Shown piece after piece: positions 30,203 to 42,213 of a stretch of DNA of 64,000 nt (within the stretch, counting starts at the first letter, position 1; each line of letters starts with the position of its first letter). Origin of the DNA: Centrapalus pauciflorus (Eukaryota; Streptophyta; Magnoliopsida; Asterales; Asteraceae); NCBI GenBank assembly GCA_020465985.1, contig JAANYP010004337.1, positions 1,397,001 through 1,461,000 on the forward strand, in the 5' to 3' direction. The notes beneath the pieces were generated by a model, which saw only the letters and a list, made by a program, of their open reading frames with translations, was not told the origin of the DNA and made no database searches. A program made the translations under genes and the position numbers.

Positions 30203-33058
30203 CTATTCAACATACAGAACATCATGGAATGTCATGTTGCCTGCATTAACAGTACATTTACCTGTAACCTTACCTCCTTTTGAGTTGCCTCCAAATGCAA
30301 CAAAACCTCCATCAAAACCTTTGAAATTTGACAGGCATTCAGAATTACCTGTCATGTGCCTAGAGCATCCACTGTCCAGATGCCATCTTGTTCTATGAGG
30401 AGACCTGTGGTTGCCCTGCACAAATAACAGCTTATTAGTAGTGGAGTAAACCCAAACCAAATTGGTTTTGGGTTGGCCTTGTACATTGACATAACTAAAA
30501 ACTGTTTTTGATTTCTTATATTTGGTGAGATCTACTGATGGAGTCTTTGGAGAGTATTTAGTGATAATATGAGGTATCCAACTATTTTGATCATCTTTTC
30601 TTCTGACAGTCTCAGATGATTCACTAGCAGCTCCAGTTTGATGCCCAGCAGCTTGAGCTGTGTTTGTAGTGCTAACAGTTTCAGTTTTTGCACTAACAGC
30701 ATCAGATTTTGACTTAGCAGTCTGATCTTTTGCATTAGCAGTTTGAGCAACAGATTTGTCCTTGACACACCATATTTGTTTAAAACTTGATTTAGGCTTT
30801 GCCAAAACTTGTTTTTGATGTGTGGACTGTTTTTTATTAACTTTTGAGAATCTGTGATCAACTGTTTTCTTTGGAGCTGCTGTGGAAGGTTTCACTTTTG
30901 AGTGCTTTGCCTGATTAGGATTTGATTTTGTGTGATGCACAGTCTGTTTTGCAACAGCTGGTTTGTAAAAACAATCCTTGGCTAAGTGATTCTTCCTTCC
31001 ACAGTGAAAGCATCTTTTGACAGTTTGAATTGGAACACCAGACTTTTCTGTCAATTTCTGGTTCTTGTTTCTCTGGTTTCCTCTTACCTGCTGTTGTTTA
31101 GGAAACTTTTGAACACCATGCTTTTGGCATGTGCAGATAGAAACAGTTTTACCTCTTTTAGTTCCTTTTGATGAAGATGCAGTGTTACAGTTAGAATGTA
31201 CAGAAACTTGTGGAGTAGCATTGCATACACTCATCTTCTCTTTTCCTTTCTTACTGGGAACTTGGACTTCTATGGGTGCACTCTTTGTGTCACAGTCTCT
31301 ATTTTGACTCTTATCTTCTTTTAATTCAGGACTGTTATCAAGGATAGGATCTACAATAGTCATAGACTCATCTAGTGGTTCATTGACAAGTCTATCAGCA
31401 ACCTCACTCATTGGGTGTATGTACTTGTTGTTGTATGGAGGAGGAGTGGCCCTATATCCTATACCTTCTTTGGGATTAATCTGAGATTTCACCCTGTCTT
31501 TAAATTGTACTTCCATTAGGTGTTTCAGCTTTTGATTTGCCAACTTGAAGTTACCTAGATCTATGTTAACAGATTCTAGTTTCTTATTAGCCTCTAACAC
31601 CTTCTGTTCAGTCTCTTCTACCTTTTTATTCAGAGATTCTATTTTCTTATTGAGTTCCTTTTTCTCCCATTCATGATAGGTTCTATCATACCCCATTTGA
31701 ATCTCATTATCCTTATAATCATTGATCTGTTTTTCCAGATCTTCTATGGCTTGCATATATTCATATCTCCTTTCTTCCATCTTAGCTAGAGTTTTGCACA
31801 TGCTCTCATTATGATCTCTGTACTTTTTAACCATATTTTTGCATGATTGAGAGCAGAGTTTAGAATTTACCTCAGATGGTAGTTCAGTGGAGGAGACATT
31901 TGATGTTTCTGCCATAAGTGCTTGATTTTGAAATTCTTCCTCTGTCTGATCACTCCAGTCAAACACATTGTCTTCTTGAGAGACAAGTGCTGTTGATGAG
32001 GACGCTTGGATGGGCTGTGAAGTCCTTGATGGCTGTTGACCTTGAGATCTACATTCTCTGGCAAAGTGACCAAGCTTATGGCATTTATAGCATTCCACTT
32101 TTGATTTATCAAAAGATGGTTTGCCTTCTGTCTTGGCTTGAAAGTTGGCCCTACCAGTTCTTTTCAGAAATCTTTTGGCTCTCATGGTCAGCATTGCATG
32201 TTGCCACTTTAAATCCATCTCTTCAAGATCATCTGGATGAATTTGTTCCAAGTCTTCAACATTTAAAGCAAATAATCCATCATTGGCAACAAAAGCCTCA
32301 TAGTGAGTTTCAGCAGAATTGCCATCACCTCCTGAAAAAGAATCACAGTTATTAGATTTTTCAGAAGACAGAAGAGCAGTGTTGTGATTATAAGAAAAGG
32401 ATTTCTTTTTAGCATCAATCTCAGTCTCAAACACTCTTAAACTGTTATATAGATCATCCAATTCTATCTCATCAAGAGTGTCTTTTGTTCTCCACTGTGC
32501 AGCATAGACTGTCCATTTTTCTCCAAGAGATCTGAGAAACTTTCTGTTGACTTCATCTTGATCCAGATTGACCTTTGCACTTTTCAGTTCACTTATCAGT
32601 TTGTTGAACCTGTCAAAGATTTGAGTGAGGTTTTCATTCTTGCCACCAGAAAAGTTTTCATACTGCTGTTTCAAGAGGTCCTTTTGATTTCTCTTGGTAC
32701 TGGCATTACCAGCAAACCTCTTCTCTAAGGCATTCCAAAGAGAGTGAGCAGTATAAAACTTTTTGAACTGATGTTGATAAGCATTAGGAATGGCTATTTG
32801 TAATAGTGTGAGTGCTTTCACTTCATTCATTCTAGCCTTCCTTTCAAGTTCAGTTTTTGGAGGAGTTTTGACTGGTTTTCCCTCAGCATCAAGTTCTGGA
32901 TCAACTACAGGAGGGAATTCAACAGCTTCCCATATGGCATAATCAATGAATTGAATATGCTGTTGAATCCTGAGTTTCCACATCTCAAACTCAGTGGGCT
33001 TGAGCATAGGCACTTTGAGTCCTTGCCCAGATCCACTGCTGCTATTTTCAAATTCCAT
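30203..33058 (-). CDS. gag: Copia-4 gag and protease
   Basis: 951 codons from ATG 33058-33056 (MEFENSSSGSGQGLKVPML). The order is an N-terminal copia gag domain (FEMWKLRIQQHIQF, then LWNALEKRFAGN), a first zinc knuckle CYKCHKLGHFAREC (from residue 323), a coiled-coil (about 410-520), a second zinc knuckle CFHCGRKNHLAKDC (from 683), a Lys/Thr/Ala-rich stretch, and protease with active-site DSG at residue 895 (WHLDSGCSRHM). Unlike Copia-1, -3 and -5 there is no stop between gag and protease. The TAG ending this frame lies at the protease C-terminus and looks like a single nonsense change in an otherwise open gag-pol. The leader between primer site and ATG is only about 60 bases. Confidence 0.92.
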   Translation of the reverse strand: MEFENSSSGSGQGLKVPMLKPTEFEMWKLRIQQHIQFIDYAIWEAVEFPPVVDPELDAEGKPVKTPPKTELERKARMNEVKALTLLQIAIPNAYQHQFKKFYTAHSLWNALEKRFAGNASTKRNQKDLLKQQYENFSGGKNENLTQIFDRFNKLISELKSAKVNLDQDEVNRKFLRSLGEKWTVYAAQWRTKDTLDEIELDDLYNSLRVFETEIDAKKKSFSYNHNTALLSSEKSNNCDSFSGGDGNSAETHYEAFVANDGLFALNVEDLEQIHPDDLEEMDLKWQHAMLTMRAKRFLKRTGRANFQAKTEGKPSFDKSKVECYKCHKLGHFARECRSQGQQPSRTSQPIQASSSTALVSQEDNVFDWSDQTEEEFQNQALMAETSNVSSTELPSEVNSKLCSQSCKNMVKKYRDHNESMCKTLAKMEERRYEYMQAIEDLEKQINDYKDNEIQMGYDRTYHEWEKKELNKKIESLNKKVEETEQKVLEANKKLESVNIDLGNFKLANQKLKHLMEVQFKDRVKSQINPKEGIGYRATPPPYNNKYIHPMSEVADRLVNEPLDESMTIVDPILDNSPELKEDKSQNRDCDTKSAPIEVQVPSKKGKEKMSVCNATPQVSVHSNCNTASSSKGTKRGKTVSICTCQKHGVQKFPKQQQVRGNQRNKNQKLTEKSGVPIQTVKRCFHCGRKNHLAKDCFYKPAVAKQTVHHTKSNPNQAKHSKVKPSTAAPKKTVDHRFSKVNKKQSTHQKQVLAKPKSSFKQIWCVKDKSVAQTANAKDQTAKSKSDAVSAKTETVSTTNTAQAAGHQTGAASESSETVRRKDDQNSWIPHIITKYSPKTPSVDLTKYKKSKTVFSYVNVQGQPKTNLVWVYSTTNKLLFVQGNHRSPHRTRWHLDSGCSRHMTGNSECLSNFKGFDGGFVAFGGNSKGGKVTGKCTVNAGNMTFHDVLYVE
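30418..30449 (-). promoter_or_regulatory. Acceptor-like string at gag-protease boundary (Copia-4)
   Basis: Element sense ACTACTAATAAG, then CTGTTATTTGTGCAG. TACTAAT matches the strongest known branch-point core. It lies at the same protein position, just before the protease DSG, as the stop-plus-acceptor strings in Copia-1, -3, -5 and -6, but here it is translated without a stop. Confidence 0.45.
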
Positions 33059-33119
33059 TGTAAAAGATTAAAAATTTGAAAGAAAGTTTTCGACTTTGAA
33101 AAACAAAGAACGACCTGTG

Positions 33120-33131
33120 GCTCTGATACCA
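33120..33131 (-). promoter_or_regulatory. Primer binding site, Copia-4
   Basis: Element sense TGGTATCAGAGC, two bases after the LTR end CCTGACA. Confidence 0.93.
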
Positions 33132-33133
33132 CT

Positions 33134-33801
33134 TGTCAGGATCTAAAATTGAATAACCAAGATTAACTGATTTGAAATTTATCAGAGTATAAATCAATAA
33201 TCTTACTTTGAATCAAAGTTTAATTAAGAAGTTTGCGGAATAACACTTAATTATTTTAACAAAAACTTTCAGAACCAATGAAGCATAAAACATAAGAAGT
33301 AATCAAGACTGTTTGTATTGCTGAATTCAATGATTACAATCACCTCTAATCTGTTTTGATTAGACGAAGAACACAGACTGTTCTTAGGGTTTTACAACCT
33401 TAGAGGCTTATGAAAACTTAATCAACAAAGCAATTACAGACTCAAAATATGCAGAAAACTTCTATACAATAGAATGACCTATTCTCTGTATTTATATTGC
33501 TTTTTGGACTTGTTTCCTTGAAGGACTATGACTTCTCTGATAGTAGATATGCTGGAATCTTCGTGTAGATATCTTTCCTGAAAATCAGCACTTTCTGTTT
33601 ATGAAGCTGTTGAGCAGCTTGAATCTCTTGACAGCATGAACTGAGCAGCTTGAGTTGTTTTGCTCTGGCAGCTTGAACTTTTACAGTGGCAGCTCGAGTT
33701 TCTTCAACTAGCAGCATGAACTTTGTATTTACATGAAAAATCTACTAACAGTCTGAGAAGTCTAACTATCAACATGAATGTACTTAAACTATTTCCCAAC
33801 A
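33134..33801 (-). repeat. 5' LTR of Copia-4
   Basis: 668 bp, the 5' LTR because the primer site adjoins its inner end. It ends (plus strand) CCCAACA followed by the target duplication ACCTT. Confidence 0.94.
33489..33496 (-). promoter_or_regulatory. TATA box in Copia-4 5' LTR
   Basis: TATAAATA in element sense, within GCAATATAAATACAG. It is kept in the 3' LTR, and as TATAAATA with flanking changes in Copia-7. Confidence 0.6.
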
Positions 33802-34636
33802 ACCTTAGACTCTAAGACATCTCTCAGTTTTAAATATTCTCTTTTTTTTTAGATTTGTTATGGTTTTCACTCTTTTTTTTCTTTTTTATTTGTTTTTCCT
33901 TTTAAGTACAGTATCTAATAAGATAAACTAATAACTTAAAAGAATTTAAAAAGAAAGAAACTCTACTGAGGTCATGTTACTCCGGATTACACATTCCATT
34001 TTGTTAGACTAACAACTCAAAGCGTGAATCAAATGCTTTTGTGAAGAGATCCGCATTGTTGTCATCCGTTGGAACTTTTACCAATTTAATCATGTTTTTC
34101 TCGACACAGTCATGAACAAAATGATGTCTTATGTCTATGTGGACTGATTGTCTATCATAATGAGAGTATGAGCATAAGTCAAACCGTAATCCCGTAATTG
34201 TTGTTGAATCCACAGAACATGTGAACAGCAACTACCAGCAGCTACATACTCGACCTCGCACGTTGATACGGCTACCGAAGTCTGTTTCTTGCATTGCCAG
34301 GACACCAGTCTCCTTCCACGGAACTGTTAATCACCCGTTGTTGACTTTCTGTTCAAGCTACACCCTCCATAGTCTGAATTCATGTAAGCTTCCAATTCCA
34401 GATCTCCATCAGCATGATACGAAAGTCCCAGCTTCAATTTCGACTTCAGGTATCAAAGAATCCGCTTCACAGCTTTCATGTGTATCTCCTTGGGGTTAGC
34501 TTGAAACCTAGCACAAATACAAACAACAAACATTATATCAGGTCGAGAAGCAGTTAAATACATGAGTGACCTGATCATGGCCCGATATAAAGTCGGATTA
34601 ACATCAGTATCACTATCTGTACCCGGTCCGAGATTA
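33802..34636 (-). mobile_element. Copia-3, middle piece (end of pol)
   Basis: It continues Copia-3 between the Copia-4 insertion and the Copia-5 insertion. The bases GATTA (34632-34636) are the Copia-5 target duplication, repeated at 48199-48203. 33807-34003 is AT-rich noncoding sequence matching Copia-5 42225-42430 in reverse. Confidence 0.92.
34004..34636 (-). pseudogene. pol: Copia-3 RNase H and RT C-terminal remnant
   Basis: In minus sense, RT connection residues (HNLGPGTDSDTDVNPTLYRA, SRPDIMF) run from 34636 into RNase H. The RNase H portion at about 34230-34450 is frameshifted, the segment HIDIRHHFVHDC...LFTKAF is readable, and a TAG truncates the last residues at 34004. The preceding RT continues at 48199 beyond Copia-5, where the reading frame rejoins across the target duplication. 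Confidence 0.88.
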
Positions 34637-35282
34637 TGTTGGTACACCCTGTGTGACGATAGCAGTCTAAGTGATCCTACATTGTGATTTTAGCATGTGT
34701 TTGTTATATATGTTTATATATGGTTGATATTTATTATTGTTTGTATGTTTGAACTTGATGTAATGTATTAAAAGAAGTTCAAACATAAAGATCAAAGATA
34801 AAATCAATCATAAGGTAAAAACATAAGTTTTAATACTAAGTTAAGTATGTGAAATAGTAGATTCAAATTATATAAGGTTTGACATTCGAATCTGTGATAG
34901 ATTCGAATGTGATCCTAGATTCGAATGAAGGCAGATTCGAGAGTGTCAGATGGGACAAACTCGAATGGGCCTTGGGCCGGATTCGAGTTTGGCCCATAAC
35001 ATACTCGAATTAGCCTCTATAATTAGGGATAGACTCGATTAATTATTAGACTTTTTGCAGAATTCGTGAGGGATTAAGCAATAAGCGATCTCGAGTTTAT
35101 CAGCTTGGTGCGTGTTCTTTCGGAGAGAATCAGTTCGTAGGATCGTTCGTGTGTCATTCGTTCAGCTTCTGATAGTCTCCGTGTTTCGTAGTTGAGAGTT
35201 GTTTCCGTCTATCCGTTAACGAGGATTCCGCACTCGTTGATGGCTCCGTGTCTAGATAGATCTCGTAGTGGTAGACCTTACA
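34637..35282 (+). repeat. 5' LTR of Copia-5
   Basis: It starts TGTTGGTACACC and ends GTAGACCTTACA. It carries about ten AGATTCGAA/ACTCGAA words between 34858 and 35096 and a TATA-like CTATAATTAG near 35017. Confidence 0.95.
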
Positions 35283-35284
35283 AG

Positions 35285-35296
35285 TGGTATCAGAGC
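35285..35296 (+). promoter_or_regulatory. Primer binding site, Copia-5
   Basis: TGGTATCAGAGC, two bases after the LTR. Confidence 0.93.
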
Positions 35297-35939
35297 CTAC
35301 GGAGTGTTCTTGGTGTTCTTCGTGTTCATCTAGATACATTCTAGGTTTCTTGACGCTAGTTGGACGGTTTTTCTCTCAAAATCGTGTTTTCAAGCTTAGC
35401 AAATTCTTATTCGGAAAATACTTTGTGGTTTTTCACGTTTTTGATCGAAATCATTATTTTTCGTTGGAAAAATACTGATTTAATCTGCAAAACGTCAAAA
35501 AATCAAAGTGTTAACTGTTTTTCGAGTTTGCGGCGCTCGAATCTAATAGGGGTAATTAGGGTTACACTTTAGTCTCGAGTCTAACCAAAATCTGCTCCTT
35601 TCGAGTCTGTTTCAGAGGGTTTCGAATCTACCTAGTTTCGAGTCTGTTGCTTCATTCGACTAGGATCTCGAGTCTAGCTTAGTTTCGAGTTTATTTCGAG
35701 TTTAGCTTAGTTTCAAATAGGGGTTCGAATCTGCTGAATTTCGAGTTTGCTGACCTTCTAATCTAAGGACTTTCGAATCTGACATAATTTCGAGTTTAAT
35801 TGAATTATAACACTTAATCGAATTTAGTCCCAAATAAATTGGAATCTGATTACATTCGAATCTTCCTAGATTCGAAATAATTAATTCACATTAGTTTCGA
35901 ATTAAATTAATTAAGTTCAATTCAATTACTTTCGAAAAG
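35297..35939 (+). other. Leader of Copia-5 with TTCGA(A/G)TCT words
   Basis: Noncoding. About 17 words of the type TTCGAATCT, TTCGAGTCT or TTCGAGTTT between 35522 and 35905 at irregular spacing. The Copia-1 leader has TTCGAACTT/TTCGAATTT at corresponding places. Confidence 0.8.
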
Positions 35940-38817
35940 ATGTCTAATCTTCAGAAAATCCTAGAAATGGACCACGAGGTCGGAAAGGCAAACGCACCGC
36001 CTAAGCTGATGAAGGTCGAGGATTATTACTGGTGGAAAGATCGTTTTACCGATTTCGTGCGTTTTAATGACATGCGCATGTGGGTGTGCATCGACGAAGG
36101 GTATATTCCACCAGTCTCAGAAGTAGAAGGCCGTCAGAAAGTCTTGTCATACCAAATGATGAAGGAGGATGACAAGAAATTGTATGAAGCCGAAAACAAA
36201 GCTTTCTCGCTAATTCGAATGGCGTTGCCGCAGGATATTCTACACACATTTAGGACTCAGAAGACATCTAAGGAACTTTGGGAGTCTCTAGAAAAGCGGT
36301 GTGAGGGAAATCCTAGGGTTCGTAGAAAGCGTACAGAGCTGTTGAAACAACAGTTCGCCATTTTCAAGGCGTTAAAGGATGAACAACTGGATGACATCAT
36401 CACCCGGTTTTATCATCTGTTGACGGAACTTGAAAGTCATGGGATTGAGTTTACTGATACTGACAAGAACAACAAGCTTCTTGATGCCTTACCAGCCAAA
36501 TGGGCTATGTACGTGGCAATGATCAAGCTGAATGAGGACAAGTACTATACTCAATCTCTGGATGATATTGTGGGAACGTTGCGGGCATATCACTTCGAGC
36601 TACTGAAGGCCGAGACTGATTACGAACAAGTCCAGAATCCAGCGATGTATTTTGGAAAGACAACAAAACCTTCAGCGGCAGCCGAACCGAAGACTGCTAC
36701 AGCGTTTTTCACTGGAGAGACATCGTCACCAGCAGAGTCCGATGACACATTGAATCGCGCGTTCTTAGGATTAGGAAGATCGGAAGAACCACAGCCTCAA
36801 GTACAACAGGCATCGACATCTCAGAGCTATTCGAAGATGCAAAATGAGCGCAAAATCTGCGGAAGAACATTTGAATCTTCTTGCTTCATTTGTGGCCGCA
36901 TACGGGAATTGTGTTCAAGGGAAGATTAACGATCCTGCTCTCTGGGACGAAGACTACGATCAGGTCGACCCTGATGATCTTGAGGAAATGGATCTTAAGT
37001 GGCAACTGGCCATGGTAACCCAGAGGGTTAAGAGATTCATTAAGAGAACTGGGAGGAATCTGCAGATGAACAACAAGGGGATAGGATTTGATAAGTCCAA
37101 GGTAAAATGCTACAACTGTTAAGGACTGGGACACTTCGCCAGGGAGTGTCAGAGACCGAAAGTGGAGTCATACCAAGGGCAGAGTCAGCATCAGGGACAG
37201 TTCCAAAATCAGTCCCAACAACGATACCTTCCAAGTTCATCATCTGGTCAAGCCAATCTAGCGGGTCTACTATCCAATGTCACTTCAGACAGACAGCTAG
37301 ATGGAACCTATGACTGGAGTTCACATCCTGAGTCGAATGCTAGAGCCTTCATGGCTGAAGTCACAGAAACTGGATGTGATGGGGACGAGCAGACCACACG
37401 GGACAGCTGTCCGATGTGTGTAGAGAAGGTGAATGATCAGACAGTGCTGGAGTTTGCTGCTCAGATGGCCAACGTGGAATCTGATAACTCAAAGGTTAGT
37501 CTGACTTATTCTCTATTTCATGAATTATGTGCTTTGTGTGTTAATTCTAACGATAGGTTAAATCTAGTCCTAGAATCACATAAAACCATATCTGCTCAAA
37601 ATGAGAACTTAAAAATTGAAAATGCTAGCCTAAATGATATCAAACAAGATCTTAAAGAAAAGCTTAAGGCTGATGCTCAAGACGTCATAGTTCTAAAAGA
37701 CAAACTCAGTGAGCAGTGTGTTAGGATAGAGCTTATGTATGAGCACGTAGAGGCCTTGACCAAAAGTCTGAAGGACAAGGACATAGAGCTAGCTGAAACA
37801 AAGGTTAAGGTAGCAGAGGCAAATAGCAAGCTGGAGAAGTTTAGGAATTCGAGCCTAAACCTAGGGAAAGTTTTAGATGCCCAAAGACAATCTAAGAAGC
37901 CCGTAGGTCTAGGATTTCACGAAATTCCTCCACCTTTCAATGCGAACTATGTGCCTCAGCCTCAGGAGAAAACTGACAAGTCAGTAGACTTAGAGGACCT
38001 ACCTACACCGACACTAGAGCCTATAGTGGAAAATACACCTAAGGTGGCTGACTCAACCGTCAAGGTTAAGAAAGTCAAATTTGTGTCTTCCTCTAGTGAA
38101 ACACCTGCAGGAAAACAGAAAATTGCTTGGGCTGATCAGGTCGATGAGCCAGACACCATAGATGTACCAAAGGAAATAGACACTAGTGAGACACCTAGAT
38201 CTAAGGGAACACACAAAAAGTCCATAGATAAGATGTCTTGCTTCAGATGTCATGAGAAAGGGCATGTTGCTTCTCACTGTCCGCTTAGGAAAGCAGATGT
38301 TACACCTAAGACAGTGAATCCAACACCTGTTAAGCCCTCAACCAGTGTGGCGAGCACCAGCAGTTCTCAAAGTACCGAGAAAGCTGTGCAGGCCGCACCC
38401 AAACAAGTTGTGAAAAACACACCGGTTAAGGTTGGACCAAAGGAAGTGATTAGGACAAATTCACCGAATCGTGTCATTAATCAATCTAGGTCAGCACCAC
38501 AACAAGTCTATAGGAGCACAACACCTAGCAGGTCACACACTCCAGTTAGGTCTCACACTCCAGTTAGACAGTACGCACCGGTAAGAGCTCAGGGATCGCA
38601 GTCCGAAATGCCATATAATAGGAATTATTCTAGAGCTCCACAACAAATGCCTACTCCAAGGCAAAGAGTGAACTTAAATCACTCGGCACCACAACAGAAC
38701 CCAGTTCAAAGGCCCAAGTCACCTGAAAGGCGAGATGGGTATTTGAAAGAGTTCAAGTATATGGACGAGAATGGTATTACCAAGTCAGTCATGGCTTGGG
38801 TTCCCCGTGATAACTAA
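35940..38817 (+). pseudogene. gag: Copia-5 gag with one frameshift and one nonsense codon
   Basis: ATG 35940 (MSNLQKILEMDHEV). The copia gag domain spans about residues 20-260 (YYWWKDRFTDFVRFND, LWESLEKRCEGN). An extra base in an A-run near 36838 shifts frame. The frame at 36844 continues to the first zinc knuckle, whose Gln codon has become TAA (37120-37122, CYNC then stop then GLGHFAREC). It is then open from 37123, through a coiled coil (DIKQDLKEKLKADAQDV) and the second knuckle CFRCHEKGHVASHC, to WVPRDN and TAA at 38815-38817. The last TAA is shared with Copia-1 and Copia-3 and is probably original. Confidence 0.92.
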
Positions 38818-38838
38818 CCTATTTTCTTTCATGTGCAT
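38815..38838 (+). promoter_or_regulatory. Gag stop fused to an acceptor-like string, AG lost (Copia-5)
   Basis: AAC-TAA-CC, then TATTTTCTTTC, then ATGTGCAT. Copia-1 and Copia-3 end this string in GCAG, so G to T at 38838 would abolish the acceptor here. Confidence 0.4.
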
Positions 38839-41800
38839 AAGATTACCACAGGTCCAAACAACAAGTGGTTCATCGACAGTGGATGCTCCAGGCACATGAC
38901 AGGGGAAAGAGGTCTTCTTACAGACTTCAAGGGTGGGAATCGGGGATTCGTATCATTCGCGGGTAACAAGGGTGGAAATATCACGGGTACCGGAGTGGTC
39001 ACTAATGGGACAATCAAGTTGGACCAAGTTTATCACGTTGATAAACTGGTTCACAATCTCATTAGTGTATCTCAAATCTGTGATAAGAAGAACTCGGTGT
39101 TATTTACTGACACTGAGGCGTTAGTGCTAAAGCCGGGATTCAAGATTCCTGAAGAATGGGTTTTGATGCGGGCGCCAAGGAAGAATGACTTGTACATGTT
39201 GGATATGAACAAGCCGGAGACTTCGAAGGGGCCAATCTGTCTATTATCCAAAGCTTCAGAGACGGAATCCGTACTGTGGCACAGACGCATGGCTCACCTG
39301 CACCTAAGGAAGATGAATTACATAACGAAGAATGGACTGGTGCAGGGTGTGCCTATGAAGAGCTTTCAGTTCGAGGACAAGTGTCTACCGTGCATGAAGG
39401 GCAAGCAACATAAAAAGACACACAAGTCCAAGAAGCAGAACTCGATATCCTCAACATTCGATTTGTTGCATATGGACCTTTTCGGCCCTATCAACAAAAG
39501 GAGTATAGGAGGTAGTTGGTTTTGTTTAGTTATCACAGACGATTACTCACGGTTTTCATGGGTTTTCTTTTTAGGTACAAAGGACGAGACGGCTTCCAAG
39601 CTTATCGGGTTCTTAGACCAAGTGGAGAACTCCTACGGAACAAGGGTTAAAAATATTCGTAGTGATAATGGGACTGAATTCAAAAACACTGTAATTGGTG
39701 TATATTGCCTATCAAAGGGCATAGTGCATCAATTCAGTGCACCATATGAACCTCAACAAAATGGGGTGGCCGAACGTAAAAATAGAACATTGATTGAGGC
39801 TGCAAGGACTATGCTTTCGGATTCAAAGCTTCCTACCATGTTTTGGGGGGAGGCAGTGAATACCGCGTGCCATATTTTAAACCGAGTCCTTACAGTCAAA
39901 TCTTTGAACAAAACATGCTATGAAATTTTGAATAAACGGCCACCTACTTTAACAGGATTCGAACCGTTTGGGGTACCATGCACTTTATTGCGTACAAAAC
40001 ATCAACCGAAGTTTGGTGAAAAGGCTGACGAAGGATACTTCCTAGGTTATGTGCCTAACTCACCAAACAAACGGGTTTTTAACAAAACAAATGGTACTGT
40101 GGAGATTGTGTATAATATTGAAGTCACAAGTTATACACATGAACCCCAAACTGGTCCGGAATGGATATTTGACTATGATAAGTTATTTGAGTCATTTAAC
40201 ATTCCTTTGGATGATAATGCAGGTACAATCGAAAAAGACATGGCGACGTTGCACCTAAATGACGATGGTCATATCTTTCCGAGGACTACGTTTGAATCCA
40301 CATCCGAGCCTACTGCGACTGTAGATAGATCTCCAGAAGTTGCTGATCAAGAAGCACCTATTACTGAGAATCAGACTCAAGCATCAAGTTCCAACTCTGA
40401 GGAAAACGTCCATGAGGAGGAAAATGTAGAAGCTGAGCCTGTTCCCCCATTAGGTGAAATAGGATCTAACTTAGGAGATAATCTAAGGGTTGATGATATA
40501 GAGACCTCTAGGATTAACAAGAACCATCCATTAGAAAGCATCATAGGAAATCCTAATGAGGGTGTGAGGACTAGGAGTAGTTTAAATAACAACACTGTGT
40601 TGTTGTCAATGATAAATGACTCCGAGGCATATCACACATGTCTCTATTCATGTTTCATATCGCAAGTAGAGCCTAAGAATGTGCAAATGGCACTTAAGGA
40701 TAACTCCTGGGTTGAAGCGATGCAGGAAGAACTTTCGCAATTTAGGAAACTAGAAGTGTGGGAGTTAGTTCCATTACCTCGAGGGGAAGTTGCCATAGGA
40801 ACCAAATGGGTTTTTAAGTGCAAAAGAGACGATCGGGGTATAGTCACACGCAACAAGGCTAGGTTAGTTGTAAAGGGTTTCAACCAAGAGGAGGGAATCG
40901 ATTACAACGAGGTTTTTGCACCAGTAGCAAGGCTGGAAGCCATTTGGTTGTTTCTAGCTTTTGCCTCCTTCAAGGGATTTAAGGTATATCAGTTAGATGT
41001 TAAGAGTGCTTTCCTATATGGGAAAGTGAAGGAGTTGGTGTACGTAGAACAACCGCCCGGATTTATAGATCCAAAGTATCCTGATAGAGTATATCGTTTA
41101 GATAAGGCTCTATACGGATTGCATCAGGCACCTAGGGCGTGGTATGAGACTCTATCCAACCATCTGTTAGAGAACGGTTTTGAAAGGGGTAGGATAGATA
41201 GTACTCTCTTTGTTAAGAGGAAGGGAGATCACTTTATCTTGGTACAAGTGTACGTCGATGATATCATCTTTGGATCTTCAGACGAACAGATGTGCAAAGA
41301 TTTCGAGAAGGTGATGAAGTCTAAGTTCGAGATGAGTGCTATGGGAGAGTTAAATTTCTTTTTAGGGTTACAAGTTGACCAAAAGAAGGAAAGGATGTTT
41401 ATCCATCAGACTAAGTATGTCTATGACATATTAGAACGTTTCGGGATGGAAGGAACAAAGTTGACTGCCCATTTCAGCACGCCGATTCAAGTGAATCACA
41501 ACCTCGGACCGTGTACTGAAAGTGATACCGATGTGGATCCGACATTATATCGGGCCATGATTGGATCACTTATGTATTTAACTGCTTCAAGACCTGACAT
41601 TATGTTTGCTGTGTGTATTTGTGCTAGGTTTCAAGCGAATCCGAAGGAGATGCATATGAAAGCTGTGAAGCGGATTCTACGATACCAAGTTCGAAACCGG
41701 GGAAGGCTGGGACTTTTGGTTATCACGCGGGAGGGAGATTAGAGGTTGGAGGCGTTCAACGGATTCTGACTACGGAGGATGCAGCTTGCCACGCGCAATC

Positions 41801-42213
41801 ACACTGGAGGTTGTCAGTTCCTAGGAGGGAGATTGGTATCCTGGCAATGCAAGAAACAAACATCGGTAGCTGTTTCAACGTGCGAGGCCGAGTATGTTGC
41901 TGCTGGTAGTTGCTGCTCACAGGTTCTGTGGATACAACAACAATTGCGGGATTACGGTTTGGCTTACACTCAAACTCCAATTAGGATAGACAATCAATCT
42001 ACAATTGCTATAACGAATAATCCAGTTAAACACAGTAAAACAAAGCACATAGACATTAGGCATCATTTTATTCGTGATTATGCTGAAAAGAACTTAATCA
42101 AATTGGTAAAAGTGGCGACAGAAGATAATAATGCAGATTTATTTACCAAAGCATTTGATAAGTCACGGTTTGAGTATTTAATTCAACTGAATGGAATGCG
42201 CAACCCAGAGTAA
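38818..42213 (+). pseudogene. pol: Copia-5 pol (protease, integrase, RT, RNase H), broken near 41700
   Basis: In frame with gag after the TAA. Protease DSG at 38875-38883. Integrase zinc finger (WHRRMAHLHLRKMN, then CLPCMKGKQH), with DDE as HMDLFGP (near 39474), SDNGTEF (near 39660) and NGVAERK (near 39769). RT YVDD at 41251-41262. A cluster of small insertions between about 41685 and 41805 destroys the frame at the start of RNase H. The frame then resumes to EAEYVAA (near 41883) and the TAA at 42211-42213. An otherwise conserved Arg in EAIRLFLAF is Trp here. It is the template against which I judged Copia-1 and Copia-3. Confidence 0.94.

Larger units (their letters stand above)
23039..33801 (-). 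mobile_element. Copia-4, near-complete LTR retrotransposon with intact ORF3
   Basis: 10,763 bp inserted in Copia-3 with an exact 5-bp target duplication ACCTT (23034-23038 and 33802-33806). It has two LTRs beginning TGTTGGGAAATAG and ending CCTGACA in element sense, a perfect primer binding site, gag-protease, pol, a large ORF3 and a polypurine tract. By eye the two LTRs differ at about 8-9 positions plus one 10-bp insertion (GAACTTCTAT, left LTR), suggesting a young insertion. The same family as Copia-7. Confidence 0.95.
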
